From WHTK01 sp963711035 (GTDB lineage Bacteria > Chloroflexota > Dehalococcoidia > DSTF01 > WHTK01): a DNA stretch of 64,000 nucleotides. This document shows, in pieces, positions 61,047-64,000 of this stretch; the first letter of the stretch is position 1; each line of letters opens with the position of its first letter. The notes beneath the pieces were generated by a model. That model made no database searches. It saw only the letters and a list, made by a program, of their open reading frames with translations, and was not told the DNA's origin. The position numbers and the translations under genes are program-made. Location: NCBI GenBank assembly GCA_963711035.1, contig CAVQCN010000003.1, forward strand, positions 186,001 through 250,000, read 5' to 3'.

Positions 61047-62338
61047 TGCTCTTCTACCCGCAGGAAGTTGCCGATGCCTTCGACCACGTCCAGCGTGGCC
61101 ACCGCCTTCAGGGCGTCCTGCATCGATGCCTCTCGTGCTTCGTGAGTCATGATAACCAACTCGGCCGTGCCGGCGGCTTCGTCTGCCTCCTTCTGGATGA
61201 CGGAGGCGATGCTGATCGAGGCGTCGCCGAGGCAGGTTGCGATCTGGGCCAGTACGCCGGGGCGGTCCTTGACGGTGAGGCGAATGTAGAAGCGCGTGCG
61301 AAGCTCCTGCATGGGCGCGACACGGCTGGGTGCCTCCTCGGTCGGGTGGACTTCGCGTCGGCCGCCGATGATGCTCTGAGCAGCGTCCAGCAGATCGGCG
61401 ATGACGGCGCTGGTTGTCGGGAAGCTTCCCGCGCCGGGGCCCTGGAAGTGGACGCGGCCCAGCAGATCGCCTTCCACCTGCACGGCGTTGAGCACGCCAT
61501 CGACCTTTGCCAGCGGCGCGCCGATGGGTAGAAGCGCCGGGTGGACGCGCGCCTCAAAGCCGCCATCCAGCGAACGGGCGATGGCGAGCAGCTTGATCGC
61601 GTAGCCCAGCTCGGCCGCGTAGCGGAAATCCTTGGCGGTCAGGCGGGTGATGCCTTCGCGGTAGATGTCGTCCGGGTGGACTGGCGTCCGGAAGGCGAGG
61701 CTGGCGAGGATCGCGAGCTTGTATCGCGCGTCCTCGGCTTCGACGTCGTTATAGGGATCGGCTTCGGCGTAGCCCAGCTCCTGCGCGCGCTTCAGTGCGT
61801 CGCCGAAGTCGGCGCCGTCGTTGCTCATGGCGGTGAGGATGTAGTTCGTCGTGCCGTTGATGATGGCTGCGATGCCGGTAAGGCGGTTGGCCAGCAGGTC
61901 GCGCTTCAGGGGAGCGATGATCGGGATGCCACCGCCAACGCTGGCCTCGTAAAGCAGGTCGACACCGTGCTGCTGCGCCAATGTGAGCAGCTCCGGGCCG
62001 TGCTTGGCCATGACCTCTTTGTTGGCGGTAACGACGTACTTGCCCGCGCCGAGAGCGCGGCGCATGTAATCGAACGCCGGCTGTTCGCCGCCGATGACCT
62101 CCACCACCACGTCGACTTCCGGATCGTCGAGCAGGCGATCAGCATCGGTCGTGATCTGCGCGGCGCTGAGGCCGAGACGCTGGCGCGACGTGTCGCGCAC
62201 GAGCGCGCCGACGACGTCGATAGGATGGCCGAGCTGTCGCGCATACACGTCGCGCTTCTCGGAGAGAATGCGGGCCACGCCGCCGCCGACGACGCCGGCG
62301 CCGAGCAGCGCGACTTTGACGGGGCCGTGCCTAGCCAC
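61043..62338 (-). CDS. hom: Homoserine dehydrogenase
   Basis: 431 residues, GTG start at 62338. NAD-binding loop GAGVVGGGVARIL (9-21); the catalytic region has TANKEVMAKHG, SVGGGIPI and GTTNYILTAM, with the lysine in AYAEADPYNDVEAEDARYKLAI. The C-terminal ACT domain (RFYIRLTVKDRPGVLAQIA) should bind threonine for feedback control. Makes homoserine for threonine and methionine. Its start overlaps the last codons of the foldase gene upstream. Confidence 0.96.
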   Translation of the reverse strand: MARHGPVKVALLGAGVVGGGVARILSEKRDVYARQLGHPIDVVGALVRDTSRQRLGLSAAQITTDADRLLDDPEVDVVVEVIGGEQPAFDYMRRALGAGKYVVTANKEVMAKHGPELLTLAQQHGVDLLYEASVGGGIPIIAPLKRDLLANRLTGIAAIINGTTNYILTAMSNDGADFGDALKRAQELGYAEADPYNDVEAEDARYKLAILASLAFRTPVHPDDIYREGITRLTAKDFRYAAELGYAIKLLAIARSLDGGFEARVHPALLPIGAPLAKVDGVLNAVQVEGDLLGRVHFQGPGAGSFPTTSAVIADLLDAAQSIIGGRREVHPTEEAPSRVAPMQELRTRFYIRLTVKDRPGVLAQIATCLGDASISIASVIQKEADEAAGTAELVIMTHEAREASMQDALKAVATLDVVEGIGNFLRVEEQ

Positions 62339-63333
62339 CGGTGGGCCTCACCGCAGCCTGGACCTTGACGGCCAGCTGCGTGAATCTGAGCTCTGCGTGA
62401 GCGAGAAGGAGGAGCCGACAGCATCGCGCGTATGGTTGATGATCTGGTTGAGCGCGTAGTCGACGACCTTCTGCTTGGCCGCATCGTCCACGTCGCGCAT
62501 TTGCTTGTCCCGCAGGTGGATGATGTAGAAGCCGTCCGGCTCTTCGATCACGTCGCTGATGGTGCCGACCTGCTGGGAGAAGATCTTGTCTTCCAGGTCG
62601 GTCTCCATCGTGCCTTTCGGTATCCAGCCCAGCTCGCCAGCCGGAGCTTTGAGAGGGATCAATCGAGTCGGAGGCACGATGGGGGCCATGTCGGCGCCGT
62701 TATCGAGCTTTCTCTTCAGCTGCAACGCCCTCGCTTCGGACGATACCTTGAGGAGACGAATGTCGACCTGCTCTGCTTGCGCCGGTACCTGCGCTCCGAG
62801 CTGATCACGGAGTTTGGACTCGATGACATTGGCGCGGGCCATGTTCTCGAACTGGCTGAGGCTGTAGCCGGTTTGCTGGAGGTGAGAGGCGAGGAGCGCT
62901 CGCTACCGTCTCTGGCGCAATCTCCTTGGAGAGGCCCAATTCTTTGCGAATTTCCGCATCCAGTTCATCATGGCTGACGTCGATGCCCTGACTCTTGGCG
63001 GCCTCGATTCAAGAGGCCTTCACGCTCGATCGGTGCTCAGGATGGAGGTGACGTAGTTGCTGAAGGCATTGCTGGACGCGAGGTCGGAGGAGCGTCGCGC
63101 CGTCGACAATGCGGCGCTCCACGTAGTTGTACTTGTACGTGTTGATTCCCGACGATGACGACCGTGTCGTTAGAGGACGCGAGCTTATCCGTGTAAAAGC
63201 CGTACGCGACGATGAGAATCGCGACCAGCACGACCAGAGAGATGCCACCAACCGCGAGGATGGTGTTACGTCGTTCTGAATCGATGCTCGACAGATCGAG
63301 GGTGCGGCTCATGAAGCTCCGCACACGCTGCAT
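62331..63333 (-). pseudogene. PrsA/SurA-like peptidyl-prolyl isomerase gene broken by several frameshifts
   Basis: A membrane-anchored parvulin foldase can be reassembled from pieces in different frames: N-terminus with one helix (NTILAVGGISLVVLVAILIV, ATG 63333), YKYNYVERRIVD, RRSSDLASSNAFSNYVTSIL, SQGIDVSHDELDAEIRKELG, LLASHLQQTGYSLSQFENM, then the rotamase region (PLKAPAGELGWIPKGTM; DGFYIIHLRDKQ), and finally FTQLAVKVQAAVRPTGG with TAG at 62331. At least five shifts are needed (near 63152, 63085, 63015, 62890 and 62395). So many in one gene suggests either a decayed gene or a low-quality stretch. Confidence 0.75.
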
Positions 63334-63394
63334 CAACGCGGGGTGTCCCCCCTTGCAAAAATCGCGACCATTGTCGAGTTAGCTCGGGCGAAAC

Positions 63395-63775
63395 TCAAGA
63401 CCGGGAAGGGAAGACACCGGTGATGTGGATGTGTTCCGCCGTGAATGGCAGCAACGCCAGGTGACGGGCGCGCTTGAGTGCCGTCGTCAGCATGCGCTGG
63501 TGCCTCGCGCAGGTACCTGTCTTGCGTCGCGGTTCGATCTTGCCGCGGTCGGAGACGTAACGGCGCAGCCGTGCCGGCTCCTTGTAGTCGATGCTCACGA
63601 CCTTGTCGACGCAGAAGGAGCAGACGCGGCGGCGTCCGAAACGGCCACCGCCACCACCACGGCGCCGTGGGCGCTCCGGGCGATCAGTTCGCGGCGCGCC
63701 GGCCTCGCTGGTTGGGGCCTGCTGCGGTGCCTCGGATGGCGTCTGGCTGGTTTCTTCTGCTGTCGCTTCGCTCAC
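63395..63775 (-). CDS. rpsR: 30S ribosomal protein S18 with extended N-terminus
   Basis: 126 residues, where S18 is usually 70-90. The conserved core is FGRRRVCSFC through DYKEPARLRRYVSDRGKI, TGTCARHQR, and ALKRARHLALLPFT. CSFC and CARH form the zinc-binding form of S18. The first 45 residues are a Pro/Glu/Thr- then Arg/Gly-rich tail. GTG 63775 has GGAGG 12 bases upstream. It follows ssb by 25 bases; the order ssb-rpsR is conserved (usually rpsF-ssb-rpsR-rplI). Confidence 0.95.
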   Translation of the reverse strand: MSEATAEETSQTPSEAPQQAPTSEAGAPRTDRPERPRRRGGGGGRFGRRRVCSFCVDKVVSIDYKEPARLRRYVSDRGKIEPRRKTGTCARHQRMLTTALKRARHLALLPFTAEHIHITGVFPSRS

Positions 63776-63800
63776 TGGGTGCTCTTACCTCCGCGCCCTT

Positions 63801-64000
63801 CTACTCAAAGGGTAAATCATCAGGGTCAATGTCGCCACCAACGTCGGGCATCGCCGCGCCCTGCGGCCGGTCCAGGAACAGGACCTGATTGGCCACGACC
63901 TCCGTGCGATAGCGCTTCTGTCCATCCGGTCCGTCCCAACTGCGCGTGGCCAACCGGCCTTCGACGAAGACCTTGCGGCCTTTCTGCAGGTGCTGGCCCA
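63801..64000 (-). CDS. ssb: Single-stranded DNA-binding protein, 5' end outside window
   Basis: The last 66 codons are visible. OB-fold strands QHLQKGRKVFVEGRLATRSW and QKRYRTEVVANQVLFLD are typical SSB. The linker is short, and the chain ends IDPDDLPFE, the acidic partner-binding tail of SSB. Upstream of rpsR in the ribosomal operon. Confidence 0.96.
   Translation of the reverse strand, partial: GQHLQKGRKVFVEGRLATRSWDGPDGQKRYRTEVVANQVLFLDRPQGAAMPDVGGDIDPDDLPFE

Noticed and set aside
1..64000. CRISPR arrays, insertion sequences, integrases or phage genes
   Set aside because: No regularly spaced direct repeats, transposase or integrase motifs were seen; all gene clusters look chromosomal.

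Overview
The window reads as a piece of the chromosome of a GC-rich free-living bacterium, most likely a member of the Chloroflexota. This is inferred from the gene mixture (a DprE1/DprE2 pair, a bacterial deoxyhypusine-synthase-like protein, a FabL-type enoyl reductase, a zinc-type S18 with a long N-terminal tail, a DUF6391-type protein, long Cys-rich surface repeat proteins, no outer-membrane genes), not from a marker phylogeny. About 62 protein genes, one tRNA and several regulatory elements can be supported. No phage, insertion sequence or CRISPR array is visible.

Bases 1-4,140 (minus) are a sulfur-assimilation block: cysH, cysC and sat behind a good promoter, then an Rrf2-family regulator with cysK behind its own promoter. 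Bases 4,147-10,170 carry a phosphodiesterase, a Nudix hydrolase, dihydroxy-acid dehydratase (ilvD) and a ClC-CBS-RCK chloride transporter. Bases 10,430-16,700 hold a secreted four-cysteine repeat protein, a methyltransferase, a FabL-like reductase, a VanZ-like protein, RarA and small membrane proteins. Bases 16,721-23,567 hold a Lon-like protease translationally coupled to alanine dehydrogenase, a JAMM metalloprotease on the opposite strand, and a double-domain M16 peptidase.

Bases 23,795-26,425 encode a large surface protein with four 112-residue-type repeats, a Thr-Pro stalk and a sortase-like LPNSG tail. Next come an esterase and a clear c-di-AMP (ydaO-type) riboswitch, read on the minus strand, that controls a single 73-residue zinc-ribbon-like protein of unknown function. 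Bases 27,953-34,911 (minus) carry a LigB-type dioxygenase, membrane proteins (one frameshifted), a PrpD-like protein, a deoxyhypusine-synthase-like protein and the DprE2/DprE1 pair. Bases 35,375-41,389 carry a P-type ATPase, SRPBCC and PAP2 proteins, an ArsR-SRPBCC-VOC operon with a probably leaderless promoter, tRNA-Arg(UCU) and a DUF6391 protein.

Bases 41,485-51,374 (minus) carry a secreted lytic-transglycosylase-like protein and a beta-propeller protein, serS with a Nudix gene, a HAD phosphatase, greA-lysS, ThpR and an amidohydrolase. After a TauE exporter and a striking 117-base inverted-repeat element, bases 52,419-56,905 (minus) are one tight operon: acetyltransferase, MshA-like glycosyltransferase, PIG-L deacetylase, CcsB/ResC-like cytochrome c assembly protein and a small anchored protein. 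The gene types recall mycothiol or bacillithiol synthesis. The last part (56,997-64,000, minus) holds a GGDEF-EAL protein with an apparent CTG start, thrC, an overlapping coiled-coil gene, hom, a foldase gene broken by several frameshifts, rpsR and ssb.

The most promising items for follow-up are the riboswitch-controlled orphan small protein, the thiol-like glycosyltransferase/deacetylase operon, the coiled-coil gene lodged between hom and thrC, and the two families of four-cysteine surface repeats. Several single-base frameshifts (29.8-30.2 kb, 46.5-46.9 kb, possibly 16.2 kb, and a cluster at 62.3-63.3 kb) may be assembly errors and should be checked against reads. All calls come from reading the sequence; no database search or computation was run.
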